This document shows, piece after piece, positions 8,387 to 18,020 of a stretch of 64,000 nucleotides of DNA. Each line of letters starts with the position of its first letter. The stretch's first letter is position 1. The notes beneath the pieces were generated by a model. That model saw only the letters and a list, made by a program, of their open reading frames with translations. It was not told the DNA's origin and ran no database searches. A program made the position numbers and the translations under genes. Source of the DNA: Lachancea kluyveri NRRL Y-12651 (taxonomy: Eukaryota > Ascomycota > Saccharomycetes > Saccharomycetales > Saccharomycetaceae); the NCBI GenBank assembly GCA_000149225.2, contig CM000689.1, positions 372,001-436,000 on the forward strand, in the 5' to 3' direction.

Positions 8387-11300
8387 ATGAGCTCCACGAT
8401 AAACGATCCTGCAAAGACGCCTCTGTCCTCTGCTCTGGCCTCACCATCGCCATCGCTGTCGCTGTCACCAGTCTCTGTCGACAACTGTCCCCCAGCCACC
8501 ACCAGTGACAGTCTGGAGAACCTACTGTCGTGCAGATCCCAGGTGTGCGACCGGTGTAGGAAACTCAAAAAGAAGTGCTATGGTACGGGCGCCAAGTGCA
8601 ACAACTGTCTGATCTCCAACCAGGAGTGCGCCACGACAAAAACGCTGAAGCGAAAGAGGAAACCCAAACCCACAAAGCTGAACCCCATCGAGATTGAAAA
8701 CATCAAGCTGAAGCTAAAGCTGCAAGAGCTGCAGCAGTGTTTGAACAAGTCGGTCAACGGTGCCGCCAAGGAGCGGAGTGCCAAGCTAGTGAGCTGCGAG
8801 TCTGCGGCTGTAGCGGCAGTTGCACCCCCCACAGAGCATTATTCTATATGCAGCGAAATGAGTAGTCGGAATGGCAGCAGCAGCAGCAGCATTGTCGCCG
8901 TCGGCGAAAACTCTTCCATGCTCCCCCCACAGCAGGGCGTCAAACGGGAAGAATCCAATCAGATTCCTCTGCAACCGCCAGCAAAGCAGGAGGAACACAA
9001 GCATGGTTCCCGGCTCACCTCACTTTCGTCTTCCGCAAGCTCGCCGCGTGTCAACTCGACCGCCCACTCGGCTGCCCACTCGCCTATCAGCAGCGACGAG
9101 GCATCTTTAATCATACACGACATCCGCCACCCGCTAGCCCCCGCTCTGCGACACTCTGTCTCTCAGCATCAGAAACGTGGGCAGCAGCAGCCCCACCAGC
9201 ACCGCGAGACTCCGCCGCTGCTCTCGGCGCCCAAAAAGAACCCCGCAAGGCCCATCAGAAACCACTTGGCCAGCGACGCAGAGTTTGTAAAGAGCATCGC
9301 GGCCCCGGCCAGCAGGGCCTCCGCGCTCAGCCCAGACCTGCTCTCGAACACGCAGCGCCTGCCCAACCAGGACAACTACAACGGCCCTGCGATTATCGAA
9401 GAATACTCCATTGTCGACAACTTTCTGCAGCAGGACTTTCTCAAGATCCTCAAGGAGCAGAAGCACCTCATCCGCATCTACGTGGACAGGTTTTTCGCCG
9501 AAATCAACGAGCTGTTCCCCATCATCCTGGAGAAGGACTATTTCCTGCGCAAGGTGGACGAGCTGGTCCACTCCATCGACGTGACAAACTTCAACACCAA
9601 CGTCATCAACGACGAGCACAACCTGTGCATCGTGTACAAGACCATCCTTATCTGCATGTTCTACATCCAGGACGCAAACCTGAAAAACAGATATCTCAAG
9701 ACAACCAAGCATCTGCTGTCGCGGTTCGAGTTTCTGGACCCGATCAACACGCTCAAGTGCCACCTGCTGACCCACCTGTACGCGCAGATGAACAACGACA
9801 AGCCACTGCTGGTGCGGACCAACGGCCTGGTGTGCTCGCTGGCGCTCAACCTGAAGCTGCACAGGGAGACCGAGGACCGTCTGAAGCGCGAGCTGTGGTT
9901 TGTCTGCTACTGCTTTGACTTTTTCGTCAACGACCCCGTCAACAGCGGGTCTCTGGGCGACGGCGAGCAGCTCCGGATGATCAACGACCACACCATCTTC
10001 GAGAACGCGGCGCTGCAGAAGCCCCTGCTTCGCATCGTCGACATCAAAAGACGCGTGTACAGCAACAAGGTCTCGGTTGGCTCGGCCATCGCCCAGCTGC
10101 TGGGTCTGCAGGACCTGAGCGCGCTGGTGCTTCTTGCAAAGGAGGACGACTCCGTGCGCGACCCGCAACTGAGCTGCTCCTTTGCCAGCGCGTTCACGGC
10201 ACTGTACTACTTGGACGCGCTGATGGTGCTGCAGCGGTCCTTGATCACAAACTGGAAATCCAAGAGCTTGACCAAGAACGCCGCGGCGCTGAAGCAGCTG
10301 GAGGACCTACACGCGTATGCAGAGAGGTTTGTCAGGGTGTGGGCCGTCAACATCAAGGCGTACAAGCACATCCCATTGATCAACCTGTGCAAGCTGTTCC
10401 AGTGCGGGTCCTTCATCAGCTGGTACATCAAGCGCGGCCTGAACAACGACCCGTCGTGTCTGGAAACTGCCGGCGTCGGGATTAGCGCCACGGACCTCAA
10501 GAGGACGCAGTCCGTGCCCGGCGATATGTCCGCTCACTGCAAACAGTCTGCACACAAGTACTTGATCATGGCCATGGACGTTTTGAACCAGCAGCTCTAT
10601 GTCAACGATGCCGTGAAGCAGTACCAGGCCGTGTTGAAAAACCTACTCTTTGACACCAGCGACGGACAGGCGTGTGCGCATATGGACGCGCACTTGGGCG
10701 GCTGCTCTGCGGCTGGTCCGTTCAAGAAGAAGGCAAGAGTTGCTAGCTCTGCGTTGGCCGTGCCTGCAAACGGCTTCTGCGCCAAGGCGGCAGCTGAATC
10801 TCCTCACGTTTCTGCCGATATTAACCAGATGGCTCGTGAACTGACATCCACCAGCAGTCTTTTCGAGGGAAACCGCGGCTCCAGGCCGAGTGCGGGGGCA
10901 GATGTGCAAGTAGGGGCAGACACGGAAACGGATGCAAAATCTTCTGAAAGGACAGCTAGACAGTATAGCTTGTTTGCCCCCGTTCCCATTTCTCCTGCCC
11001 CCGCCCTGCCAATGGGCACCACTAGAAGCCAGGTGGGCAAACTGCCTCCTATCAAGCCTTTGGGTCCATCGGGCGGCAAAGGGGCGTCTAACCCGCCCTC
11101 CCAGGGCCTTTTCAGCTTGGCGGAGCTGCACAGCAATCCACTCTTGAATGGCAGAGACACCGCCTGTGGCGGCATAGGCGAGCAGTCGATGGAAGAGCAG
11201 TTGAACGACTTTGTCTCTGGATTCACGTTTGACGGAGGAAAGCAGGGCTGCAGAGATGAGGCCGTTGGCGGTACTACGAGAAACGGCGCGAGAAACGGTG

Positions 11301-11488
11301 CCGGTGACAACACTGGTGACACCGCTGGTGACAACACTTGTGACAACGCCGGTGGCAGCAGCACAGCGGCTCTATCGCGTCCGAGTCAACAGGCTGAGAC
11401 CGAGCACGGTAGCGACGACCTGTTTGGCAACCTCCAGGAGCTAGTGGACCTGAAAAGAGTTAACGAACTATACAACATTAAATTTTAG
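8387..11488 (+). CDS. Large Zn2Cys6 transcription factor
   Basis: 1033 codons from ATG. Residues 54-81 form a zinc cluster (CDRCRKLKKKC, then CNNCLISNQEC; spacing CX2CX6CX6CX2CX6C), followed by a basic KRKRKPKPTK segment and a short leucine-rich, possibly coiled-coil stretch (IENIKLKLKLQELQQCL) that could mediate dimer formation. A Ser/Gln/His-rich linker leads to a central regulatory homology region from about residue 345 (FLQQDFLKILKEQKHLIRIY, then RELWFVCYCFDFF). The tail is low complexity and includes repeats of GDNTGD type. It is a nuclear regulator of unknown targets. I do not recognise a specific orthologue. It shares its promoter with the YJL206C-like gene, and the two could cross-regulate. 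Confidence 0.85.
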   Translation: MSSTINDPAKTPLSSALASPSPSLSLSPVSVDNCPPATTSDSLENLLSCRSQVCDRCRKLKKKCYGTGAKCNNCLISNQECATTKTLKRKRKPKPTKLNPIEIENIKLKLKLQELQQCLNKSVNGAAKERSAKLVSCESAAVAAVAPPTEHYSICSEMSSRNGSSSSSIVAVGENSSMLPPQQGVKREESNQIPLQPPAKQEEHKHGSRLTSLSSSASSPRVNSTAHSAAHSPISSDEASLIIHDIRHPLAPALRHSVSQHQKRGQQQPHQHRETPPLLSAPKKNPARPIRNHLASDAEFVKSIAAPASRASALSPDLLSNTQRLPNQDNYNGPAIIEEYSIVDNFLQQDFLKILKEQKHLIRIYVDRFFAEINELFPIILEKDYFLRKVDELVHSIDVTNFNTNVINDEHNLCIVYKTILICMFYIQDANLKNRYLKTTKHLLSRFEFLDPINTLKCHLLTHLYAQMNNDKPLLVRTNGLVCSLALNLKLHRETEDRLKRELWFVCYCFDFFVNDPVNSGSLGDGEQLRMINDHTIFENAALQKPLLRIVDIKRRVYSNKVSVGSAIAQLLGLQDLSALVLLAKEDDSVRDPQLSCSFASAFTALYYLDALMVLQRSLITNWKSKSLTKNAAALKQLEDLHAYAERFVRVWAVNIKAYKHIPLINLCKLFQCGSFISWYIKRGLNNDPSCLETAGVGISATDLKRTQSVPGDMSAHCKQSAHKYLIMAMDVLNQQLYVNDAVKQYQAVLKNLLFDTSDGQACAHMDAHLGGCSAAGPFKKKARVASSALAVPANGFCAKAAAESPHVSADINQMARELTSTSSLFEGNRGSRPSAGADVQVGADTETDAKSSERTARQYSLFAPVPISPAPALPMGTTRSQVGKLPPIKPLGPSGGKGASNPPSQGLFSLAELHSNPLLNGRDTACGGIGEQSMEEQLNDFVSGFTFDGGKQGCRDEAVGGTTRNGARNGAGDNTGDTAGDNTCDNAGGSSTAALSRPSQQAETEHGSDDLFGNLQELVDLKRVNELYNIKF

Positions 11489-11579
11489 AGCGTAGTTGAA
11501 CTTGCGCCCCCTTAGACTACTTACATGCCAGTATATACACAGTTATTTTGATAGATTCACGGCTAGTAGGCGACACTTT

Positions 11580-11865
11580 TCAGTTCTTTCTGGCAGCGCT
11601 CAATCTCTCCCATCTCTTGCTCACGAGCTCGTTGAGGGAGTGACCCGCTGGTCTGCCCACCTTGCGTTCGTAGGAGTAGTAGCTGAGCGAACCGACCGCA
11701 ACGGCAAAGATGGGGTCTAGAAAGCTGTGCACTGCAAACAGGGTTTGCGTGTCTCTGTTAGTGTCTGCAAGAGGGGGAGGGAAAAGAGACGTACGGCGTG
11801 CGACGTCGACTTTCATTGATACTTTAAACTTACCGTCCGAGCAGGTAGGGGTGAGGTTGGGCCAT
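11580..11865 (-). CDS. NCE101: Nce101, small membrane protein; two exons
   Basis: Spliced gene: exon 1 at 11834-11865 encodes MAQPHPYLLGR, and exon 2 at 11580-11724 continues FLDPIFAVAVGSLSYYSYER, then KVGRPAGHSLNELVSKRW, ending in SAARKN. The 58-residue product matches the yeast NCE101 family: a short N-terminus, one hydrophobic segment (about residues 12-27) and the YERKxGRPxGH motif. In S. cerevisiae Nce101 is linked to export of proteins that lack signal peptides; the mechanism is poorly known. The S. cerevisiae gene also has an intron near its start. Position, two genes from RCY1, agrees with YJL205C-YJL204C order. Without splicing, exon 2 would be given a false extension up to 11816. 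Confidence 0.95.
11725..11833 (-). other. NCE101: Spliceosomal intron of NCE101
   Basis: 109 nt on the minus strand. Donor GTAAGT at its 5' end (11833 downward), branch site CACTAAC at 11757-11763, acceptor CACAG ending at 11725. Exon 1 ends CG and exon 2 begins C, restoring an Arg codon. Branch-to-acceptor distance is about 33 nt, normal for yeast. Confidence 0.93.
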
Positions 11866-12194
11866 TTTTTCGATCCTTCTTTTCACCTGTTTGCTTTACA
11901 AACTCTGCGTTCTGCCCTCTTGTGCGTATCCTCTCCTTCTTCCTCGTCCTGCCGATGTCCTCCTCCCCTCCGTAGCGGCGCCGCCGCCGCCATATCTCGT
12001 TACCCGACCTTGTACGGGTTGGCCGTGCGAAGAAATGCCTCCATCTCCGCGCACGTCGATATCACCGTGCACGTCCAGGGCGTGCTGGCCGCGTTTGCAG
12101 TCGGTGTAGTCGCACCTGCACTCGCTGCTGCCATGTTTATCAGCGGCGCCCACGCCAACACCACGCCGCCACCTTGGGACATACCCGCACGCCA
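11866..12194. promoter_or_regulatory. Divergent promoter, NCE101 and F-box gene
   Basis: 329 bp between the two start codons. It begins with a T-rich stretch next to NCE101 and is pyrimidine-rich on the plus strand around 11900-11960. No specific binding site recognised. Confidence 0.5.
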
Positions 12195-13241
12195 ATGGCT
12201 CCTCCAATCGTTGAAAAGAGACATGCAGAACATGAGGCCAAGTCTTTGATGTCCGCTAGAAAACGGTACAAATACAACAAGGCCGCGACGCCAACAGAAA
12301 CACCGCGCTCCTGCTGCCGGTGTGCCCAGGCCTTTTTCACAGAACTACCGCACGAGCTCATGCTGATGGTGGTGGAACAGGTGCCTCGCAACGACCTCGT
12401 CTCGCTGAGCCTGACCTGCAAGGCAGTACGCTCTGCCCTTTTGCCATATCTGTTCTGCAGCGTGCGCTCGTCCTGGGAGAGCCTTGTGTCGTCATGGAAG
12501 CACAGGTCGCTGCCCGTGGGCCACCCCGAGCTTGTTGAAAAGCTGCGTATAACAACACACTGCCCCAAGAACGAGTGGACGTTTCCGTTTCACGAGCTCT
12601 TCTCGGCCAGCGCCGGCGAGAACCGACTGGTCAACCTGTGCTCGCTGGAGCTGCCGAGCTCTGGTTCCACCAGCTTCTTCAAGTACTGCGATGTCGGTGC
12701 CAACCTGACCACCCTAACGATACATGCGGTCAGGCCGACCTCCTGCTTCAGTCTAGAGCACGTCAAGCCCTTTGCCAACCTGCGGGAGCTGAGCTTGGCC
12801 GGGTTTGAGATCGAGGAGTTTGACGAGAACGGCGGCCTGTGCCCCAAGCTGAGGAATCTGCGGCTGAAAAACTGCACATGGTGCTACCCCTTTGAGCTGG
12901 AGAACTTTGGGCGGGACAGAATCACAAAGCTCTCACTGAGCTACTCTAATTCGTTTGTTATGAGCGAGCGGTTCAGGCTGTTTCTGAGCTCGCCAGGGTT
13001 CACGCGTCTGGAGGAGCTGTCGATAACGAACAGCGAGAGAAACATGAAGCTGACGGTGTCGCTGCACGTCGTGGCCCTGATCGGCTCCATCCCGACGCTG
13101 AGAGTGCTCAAGCTAAAGGGAAACATATACAACGAGACGTTGAACGACCTTACAAACTTTGACGCGGATAATTACATAAGCTACGTTGCCCTGAATAATG
13201 TAAAAGTGTTTTACTCAAGCTTCTTCCAGGAAGCGCAGTGA
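12195..13241 (+). CDS. F-box protein with leucine-rich repeat-like region
   Basis: 348 codons from the ATG at 12195 (MAPPIVEKRH); an upstream in-frame TTG at 12174 is not a credible start. Residues about 46-90 are an F-box (FTELPHELMLMVVEQVP, then DLVSLSLTCKAVRSALLPYLF), the Skp1-binding module of SCF ubiquitin ligases. The rest shows irregular leucine-rich repeats (LRELSLAGFEIEEF, LRNLRLKNCTW, LTRLEEL-like segments), the likely substrate-binding face. It is expected in cytoplasm or nucleus as a substrate receptor; the substrate is unknown. It is not part of the S. cerevisiae NCE101-RCY1 order, so it was either inserted here or lost there. RCY1, immediately convergent with it, is also an F-box gene, but the two do not look alike beyond the box. 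Confidence 0.83.
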   Translation: MAPPIVEKRHAEHEAKSLMSARKRYKYNKAATPTETPRSCCRCAQAFFTELPHELMLMVVEQVPRNDLVSLSLTCKAVRSALLPYLFCSVRSSWESLVSSWKHRSLPVGHPELVEKLRITTHCPKNEWTFPFHELFSASAGENRLVNLCSLELPSSGSTSFFKYCDVGANLTTLTIHAVRPTSCFSLEHVKPFANLRELSLAGFEIEEFDENGGLCPKLRNLRLKNCTWCYPFELENFGRDRITKLSLSYSNSFVMSERFRLFLSSPGFTRLEELSITNSERNMKLTVSLHVVALIGSIPTLRVLKLKGNIYNETLNDLTNFDADNYISYVALNNVKVFYSSFFQEAQ

Positions 13242-13332
13242 GTATGTAGTGATGTAAAGGTTCGCCTTTTGTTGTTTTTTCTTTTTTTGCTCCTTGGTTT
13301 ACCATCATGTTCTGGCAGGCTTTTCTCCTTCT

Positions 13333-15738
13333 TCACATCACGCAGCAGTCGCTGACGCCCAGCCCGTACATAACCTTTTCCACGTCCCTTCTGACGCGCA
13401 CCCAGTCGGTCCGCCTCTGCACAAACTCGTACACCTCCTCCTGCGTGAATATCCCCTGGAACTTGCCAACGTCGCAGATCATCTTGCCTAGCTCCTTTGA
13501 GTCTTTGCCCGAGACCAGGTAGATCTGGCCCACAGATTTCAAGCCCGCAAACAGCGGCACGATCGCCTTCTGTCTCAGCTTGTTGGCGATAAAGTCGTAG
13601 TAGTAGTTCAGGTCGCATATCAGGAATATCGCACCGTCTGTGGAGATCAGGTTCTTTTTGATGTTTTTCACCACCTCACTGAAAAACCGCTCGCCAACCT
13701 CCTGCTGGAACACATCGATCGTGCCCTTGTCCGTGGCCCCCGTTAGCAGAAAGCAGTGGTTGGACAACAGCTCGACGATCTTCACCGCGCACGCAGAAGG
13801 CCTGATCTCCCGTTGGCTCGCCAATCTGCCGTCCGGGTTGAAGTCGCTCGGAAGCTGGAGCGTGTTGAACACGAAAAACACCTCGTCCATCAGTTTGTTG
13901 ATCCCGATGTTCAGGCCCTCCGCGACAAAGTCGTCCAGCATCGTCTCAAAGTTTTTTTTGGTCTGCACCACGTCGTTCAAAAAGTCCCTGTTCTTGTCCA
14001 CAATGCCCTTCCGCTCCAGCTCGTTCCGGTAAAAGATCGAGATCATCTGCAGCACGATGTCGCCGACGTTGATCAGCTCGGTGAACTTCACTAGCGGCTC
14101 CACGTGCGCGTCCGAGCCCTCCAGGTCCAGCTCGATGGTCTTGATCTCGTTGGGGTTGTACTGCTCGAGCAGGCCGATGGCCCTGTTGAAGCCAGGCCGG
14201 ATGTGCTGCGTGCTCAGCTGGAACACTAGAGTCTTGAACAGCTGCTGGCACCGCGACCTCACGGCCTCCGAGACGCTGGCCACCTCTGCAAACGTGTACA
14301 TCTGCTCGATGCGGTTCTTGCACAGCTGCACAACGTTGTAGCACAGGTCGAGGCTGATCAGCGACTTGAAGTTCTGCAGGCTGTTGTTCATGGTGTTTAG
14401 GTTGTATGCAAGCTGCAGCTGCTCCTCGGCCTGCGACCGGCCGCTGTTGGCGCTTTTGAAGATCTTGGTGAACGACGACAGAAAGTTGTTCTTCTCGTCG
14501 ATCAGCATCTGCGTGTCCGTTTTGCTCCTCAGCGAGTTGTAGATCTGCTCGTTTTGCTCCCTTTCTCTCACAGCGGTCTCTTCCTGGTACGCTGCAAACC
14601 GTGCCTGCGTGGTCTTGTCAAACTGCTGTAGCGTAACGTCCAGATAGATGAGCATCTTGGGCTCCAGGTACAGGTTGAAGAACTCCAACACCACCTTGTG
14701 GAACGAGGGGCCAGCATTGCGGCTCTTGTTCAGCTGCTGCACCAGCCCGTCCGTGATCGCCCGATACACCTGCGGCAGACTTTCGATCCTTGGTGCGGCC
14801 GTGTCCCCGCCGGGCTGCTGTGCTAGCTGGCCGTTGAAATACTCGACAATGTTGTCCTCGATCACCGTCTCAACGTACGCCACCATCACCGGGTACTTGT
14901 CGCTGAACAGCGCGTCGGCCATCTCGATCTTGCCGTTGAGAAAGCGTCTCAGTGTGCCCACCACGCCGTCCAGCGCAGCCGGGTCCAGCTCCCCCGTGTC
15001 ACCGTCAAACAGCGTCTGCGGCAGCTCCACCTCACTCATAAAGTCGTTTTTGGACCTGAAAAAGTCAACAGCTGTGTTTTCCTCGTGGCACAGCAGCAGG
15101 ACCTGCACAAACTGCGCGGTGGCGGCGAGGTTCCCGTCCTGGAAGCTGTGTTCCATCTCCTGCAGCACAGAGTTGACAAAGATCTCTCGCAGGATTTGTA
15201 GGTTTTCCTTGGCCTTGCGGTAGTACGGCCAGTCGCTGGCGTTTGACTCGTGGTATCGCGACAGATAGCTCAGGATCTTTGCTTGGACTATGGGGTCGCT
15301 GTACTTTTCTGGAAAAAACCGCGAGAGGTCGTTGTAGTACAACTTGTCCGTAAACGTCTGGAAGCAGCGGTAGAACTGGGCGTAGACACGTTTTGCGCTT
15401 GAGGGGGAGTATTCACGGATTCCGTCAAAGATTGTGGCGGCGTTGTAGCCGTTGAGAGTGGGTGATCCTTTTTCTGGTTGAGCAGGTGCGAGTGCAGTAG
15501 TGGTTGTGTTTTCAGGCACAAAAGTGCCCATATCTGCAGCCCCATCTGCCTGTTGCGTCAGGCCCATCGCTCTCAGCTTTCTGCACCATATCCTTGCATC
15601 GTTGGCCCCGCCAAGATGGTTGTGGTATATAGTCTTGTTTAGCTGTTGAAAGTGCAGGTAGTCCTGTGTGTTTAGGTTTTGTGCAATTGCAAACACGACG
15701 TCAGTGACCCTGAGCAGATCCTCCATTGTAGTTGCCAT
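13333..15738 (-). CDS. RCY1: Recyclin-1, F-box and Sec10-like protein
   Basis: 801 codons from ATG at 15738 (MATTMEDLLRV; a second ATG lies at 15726). The N-terminus is a divergent F-box (VTDVVFAIAQNLNTQDYLHF). The bulk is an all-helical exocyst Sec10-like region, and the protein ends CCVM, a CAAX prenylation signal as in S. cerevisiae Rcy1 (840 residues). Rcy1 acts with Skp1 in recycling of plasma-membrane proteins such as the v-SNARE Snc1 from endosomes to the Golgi. The frame remains open upstream through a poly-lysine stretch that is merely the T35 homopolymer read on the other strand, so I reject the longer start at 15867. Divergent from PRP21, as in YJL204C-YJL203W. Confidence 0.95.
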   Translation of the reverse strand: MATTMEDLLRVTDVVFAIAQNLNTQDYLHFQQLNKTIYHNHLGGANDARIWCRKLRAMGLTQQADGAADMGTFVPENTTTTALAPAQPEKGSPTLNGYNAATIFDGIREYSPSSAKRVYAQFYRCFQTFTDKLYYNDLSRFFPEKYSDPIVQAKILSYLSRYHESNASDWPYYRKAKENLQILREIFVNSVLQEMEHSFQDGNLAATAQFVQVLLLCHEENTAVDFFRSKNDFMSEVELPQTLFDGDTGELDPAALDGVVGTLRRFLNGKIEMADALFSDKYPVMVAYVETVIEDNIVEYFNGQLAQQPGGDTAAPRIESLPQVYRAITDGLVQQLNKSRNAGPSFHKVVLEFFNLYLEPKMLIYLDVTLQQFDKTTQARFAAYQEETAVREREQNEQIYNSLRSKTDTQMLIDEKNNFLSSFTKIFKSANSGRSQAEEQLQLAYNLNTMNNSLQNFKSLISLDLCYNVVQLCKNRIEQMYTFAEVASVSEAVRSRCQQLFKTLVFQLSTQHIRPGFNRAIGLLEQYNPNEIKTIELDLEGSDAHVEPLVKFTELINVGDIVLQMISIFYRNELERKGIVDKNRDFLNDVVQTKKNFETMLDDFVAEGLNIGINKLMDEVFFVFNTLQLPSDFNPDGRLASQREIRPSACAVKIVELLSNHCFLLTGATDKGTIDVFQQEVGERFFSEVVKNIKKNLISTDGAIFLICDLNYYYDFIANKLRQKAIVPLFAGLKSVGQIYLVSGKDSKELGKMICDVGKFQGIFTQEEVYEFVQRRTDWVRVRRDVEKVMYGLGVSDCCVM

Positions 15739-15811
15739 CTCTGCGTTTGCGTGTTTGAGTGTTGCTGGAGAGGGTTGTTCACGTGCATAACAAGAACCAA
15801 GTGTACTGGGG

Positions 15812-15847
<36 letters not shown>

Positions 15848-15982
15848 CTCACCATGCCCATGCCCATGCTCTCTCAAACCTTTAAAAGTTCAACCTCGAA
15901 TCGCCAACACAACGCTTTTCGAGCAGAAGCTGGGAATAGAAAACGCAAAACACAAGACACAGAACGCTCAGCACCAAGAACT
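15739..15982. promoter_or_regulatory. Divergent promoter, RCY1 and PRP21
   Basis: 244 bp with one CACGTG box at 15780-15785 (TTCACGTGCA) and T35 at 15813-15847. Both could organise bidirectional transcription. Confidence 0.55.
15813..15847. repeat. T35 homopolymer
   Basis: Uninterrupted run of 35 T between RCY1 and PRP21. Confidence 0.95.
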
Positions 15983-17320
15983 ATGGTCGATCTGGAAAAC
16001 TTGAGATTGCTAAAAGTCCCTGTGGAGATCAGTGTGCCACAGGACGAGAGTGTCCTGGAGACTGTGCTCAAGACAACAGGCTATGTGCTGAGAAACGGCG
16101 CTGCGTTTGAGGAAAGGCTGCGAGCCAACGAGGATGCCAAATTTGCCTTTGTAAAGCCAGGAAACGAGTACCACAACTACTACCAGTATCTGCTGCGCTC
16201 TGCTGGCTACGCTCCGGAGCTGGCTCCCAGCAGGAGTGATTCAGAAAAGCACATTGCGGAAGAACACTTCACAGAAGAGCACACCGCGGATGAGCACACC
16301 TCCGACGGGCAACACTCTCCCAACAACAGCCTGCCGCGAGAGCCGTATCCATTCGTGTTTAGCAGCTACAAGAGGGGCGTTTCTCCGAGAGACTTGGCCG
16401 TCATCAAGACAACCGCTGCGTTTTGTGCGGCAAACAAAGATGCCGACTGTGTGGTGGCGTTGAAACACCGGTACGCAGAGGACAAGCAGTTTGGGTTCCT
16501 GAACCCAGAACACTCGCTAAACCAAACGTTCATCAGCTTCGTCAACCAATACACGCAGATACTGTCTGGAGAATTAGGCCCGCTGACAGAACTGGGGGAG
16601 GACTACAAGAAAACAATTCTACAGCGGAGCTTCCAGCGAGCCGAGTACCAGGAGTTTTCCTTGGAACTAAAGGCAAGTCGTAAAAGACTGTTGGAGGTGC
16701 ACAAGATCAAGTTTGCCGCTGTCGACTGGGAAAACTTCACAGTCGTGGGGACGTTTGCCCTGGACGACACGCAAGACGGAGACGCACTGCCTGCTCCAGT
16801 GAGCTTTGCAGAGCTGTCTCGCAGAGCACTGGATGCGGGTGAGCTGGCGCTCTTTGCTGGCAACGAAGCCGCCTTGCAGGAGCCAGGCGTAGAGAAAACG
16901 CCGGAAGCAGGACCCAAGCCTTCTAAAAACAAAAAGAAAAAGTCCATCAAGATAAAGGCAGCCGGCGAAACCAGACTAAAGAGAAGCAACGCACAGACGG
17001 ACGCCAATCAGCACCTGAAGCAGATTGAGTGCCCGATCACACACAGGATGGTCCCGGAGGAAAAGTTTGACAGGCATTTGCAGATCCTGCTCAGTGATCC
17101 CAACTACAAAGAGGAACGAGAGAAGTACGAGGCCAAGCACAAGCTGACCAACCTAACCACAGACGAGGTGTACCAGAACATCAAGAGGATAGCGAGAGAC
17201 CAGAATGCCCCAACTACTGGTGAGCAAGCACATAAGAAACAGCGTGTCTGGGACGGCTTTAGCAGCAGTGTCAAGCAGATGAAACGGGCGACGGCAGAAG
17301 GCGCTGGTAAAGAGAAATGA
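15983..17320 (+). CDS. PRP21: Splicing factor Prp21 (SF3a subunit 1)
   Basis: 445 codons from ATG at 15983 (MVDLENLRLLKVP). An upstream in-frame ATG at 15854 directly follows the T35 run and would add 43 unlikely residues. A SURP (SWAP) module lies near residues 25-75 (VLKTTGYVLRNGAAFEERL, then NEYHNYYQYLL). A second SURP-like segment follows (VIKTTAAFCAANKDADCV, then NPEHSLNQTFISFVNQY). The Prp9/Prp11-binding central region and the C-terminal SF3a1 homology (ITHRMVPEEKFDRHLQILL) come next. It is a U2 snRNP subunit needed for prespliceosome assembly in the nucleus. It is longer than S. cerevisiae Prp21 (280 residues), mainly through a Lys-rich linker and a retained C-terminal part. Confidence 0.9.
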   Translation: MVDLENLRLLKVPVEISVPQDESVLETVLKTTGYVLRNGAAFEERLRANEDAKFAFVKPGNEYHNYYQYLLRSAGYAPELAPSRSDSEKHIAEEHFTEEHTADEHTSDGQHSPNNSLPREPYPFVFSSYKRGVSPRDLAVIKTTAAFCAANKDADCVVALKHRYAEDKQFGFLNPEHSLNQTFISFVNQYTQILSGELGPLTELGEDYKKTILQRSFQRAEYQEFSLELKASRKRLLEVHKIKFAAVDWENFTVVGTFALDDTQDGDALPAPVSFAELSRRALDAGELALFAGNEAALQEPGVEKTPEAGPKPSKNKKKKSIKIKAAGETRLKRSNAQTDANQHLKQIECPITHRMVPEEKFDRHLQILLSDPNYKEEREKYEAKHKLTNLTTDEVYQNIKRIARDQNAPTTGEQAHKKQRVWDGFSSSVKQMKRATAEGAGKEK

Positions 17321-18020
17321 AGGTTTCTGTTTGCCACTTGTCAGGAGTGCGGGATGTGTGTCGCATGCCAGTACTTGCAGGGGCGCCTTTGGAATTTGCG
17401 CCATCCTCGTTTGACTTGGGCACCGCGCCCTTTTGTCTTTTACTTTTCTCAGACTTGCATCCGACTCTTTCATCTGCTCCACTAAGCGTTTACGCACTGA
17501 AAAAGGACAGTCTCTGGGGCCCCTGTGCCAGGGCTTTGTCTGCCCAGTCTCTCCCAGCATCGACCACAAGTATTTAGATGTATGATTTTACTACGTAGGC
17601 AATCTATTGGTTGAATTCAGTCTTTTTGAGCATCACAACACAGTAGCAGAGGGTGGTATGTTGACGCTATTGTGTGGCCTGTACGATAACTTCCGTTGGA
17701 GGCGTGCATCTAGCCCACCCGGACACGGTGTGCAGCCCTCGGTTTGGTTCGGCGTTGTACTTCTTATGTAACTCTTACAGCGGATCCTGTTGGCTGTCGG
17801 TGCTTTCACCTCTACGTTAATGACGTAAGAAAGCATAAGCGAACAAGAGGAGTGCCTGTCAGGTTATAAGGTTTAGGCTTGGCGAAATCTAAAAAAGAAA
17901 AGAAAAAAAGCTTAAAAAGGAGCTGAAAAAACAGTAATTGGTGTGTGCCGGAAATTTTGAAGGACCAAGAAAGTGCAGAAAGAACAAGAAAGCGAGTAAC
18001 GTGGAAAAAGTCATTGAAGC
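17321..18020. other. Intergenic region, nothing recognised
   Basis: 700 bp between PRP21 and the Vps10-like gene. An 86-codon plus-strand frame and an overlapping 138-codon minus-strand frame lack any recognised domain. The last 130 bp before 18021 are purine-rich, suitable as a promoter and leader. Confidence 0.5.

Noticed and set aside
9134-10168. 344-codon antisense frame in the large zinc-cluster gene
   Set aside because: Shadow of a G+C-rich coding strand, as are similar antisense frames in BUD5, the phosphate transporter and UBP12.
15739-15867. Poly-lysine N-terminal extension of RCY1
   Set aside because: Encoded by the T35 homopolymer; the family starts near MATTMEDLL.
17153-17569. 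138-codon minus-strand frame overlapping the PRP21 3' end
   Set aside because: No domain recognised and it overlaps a conserved gene end; probably a shadow.
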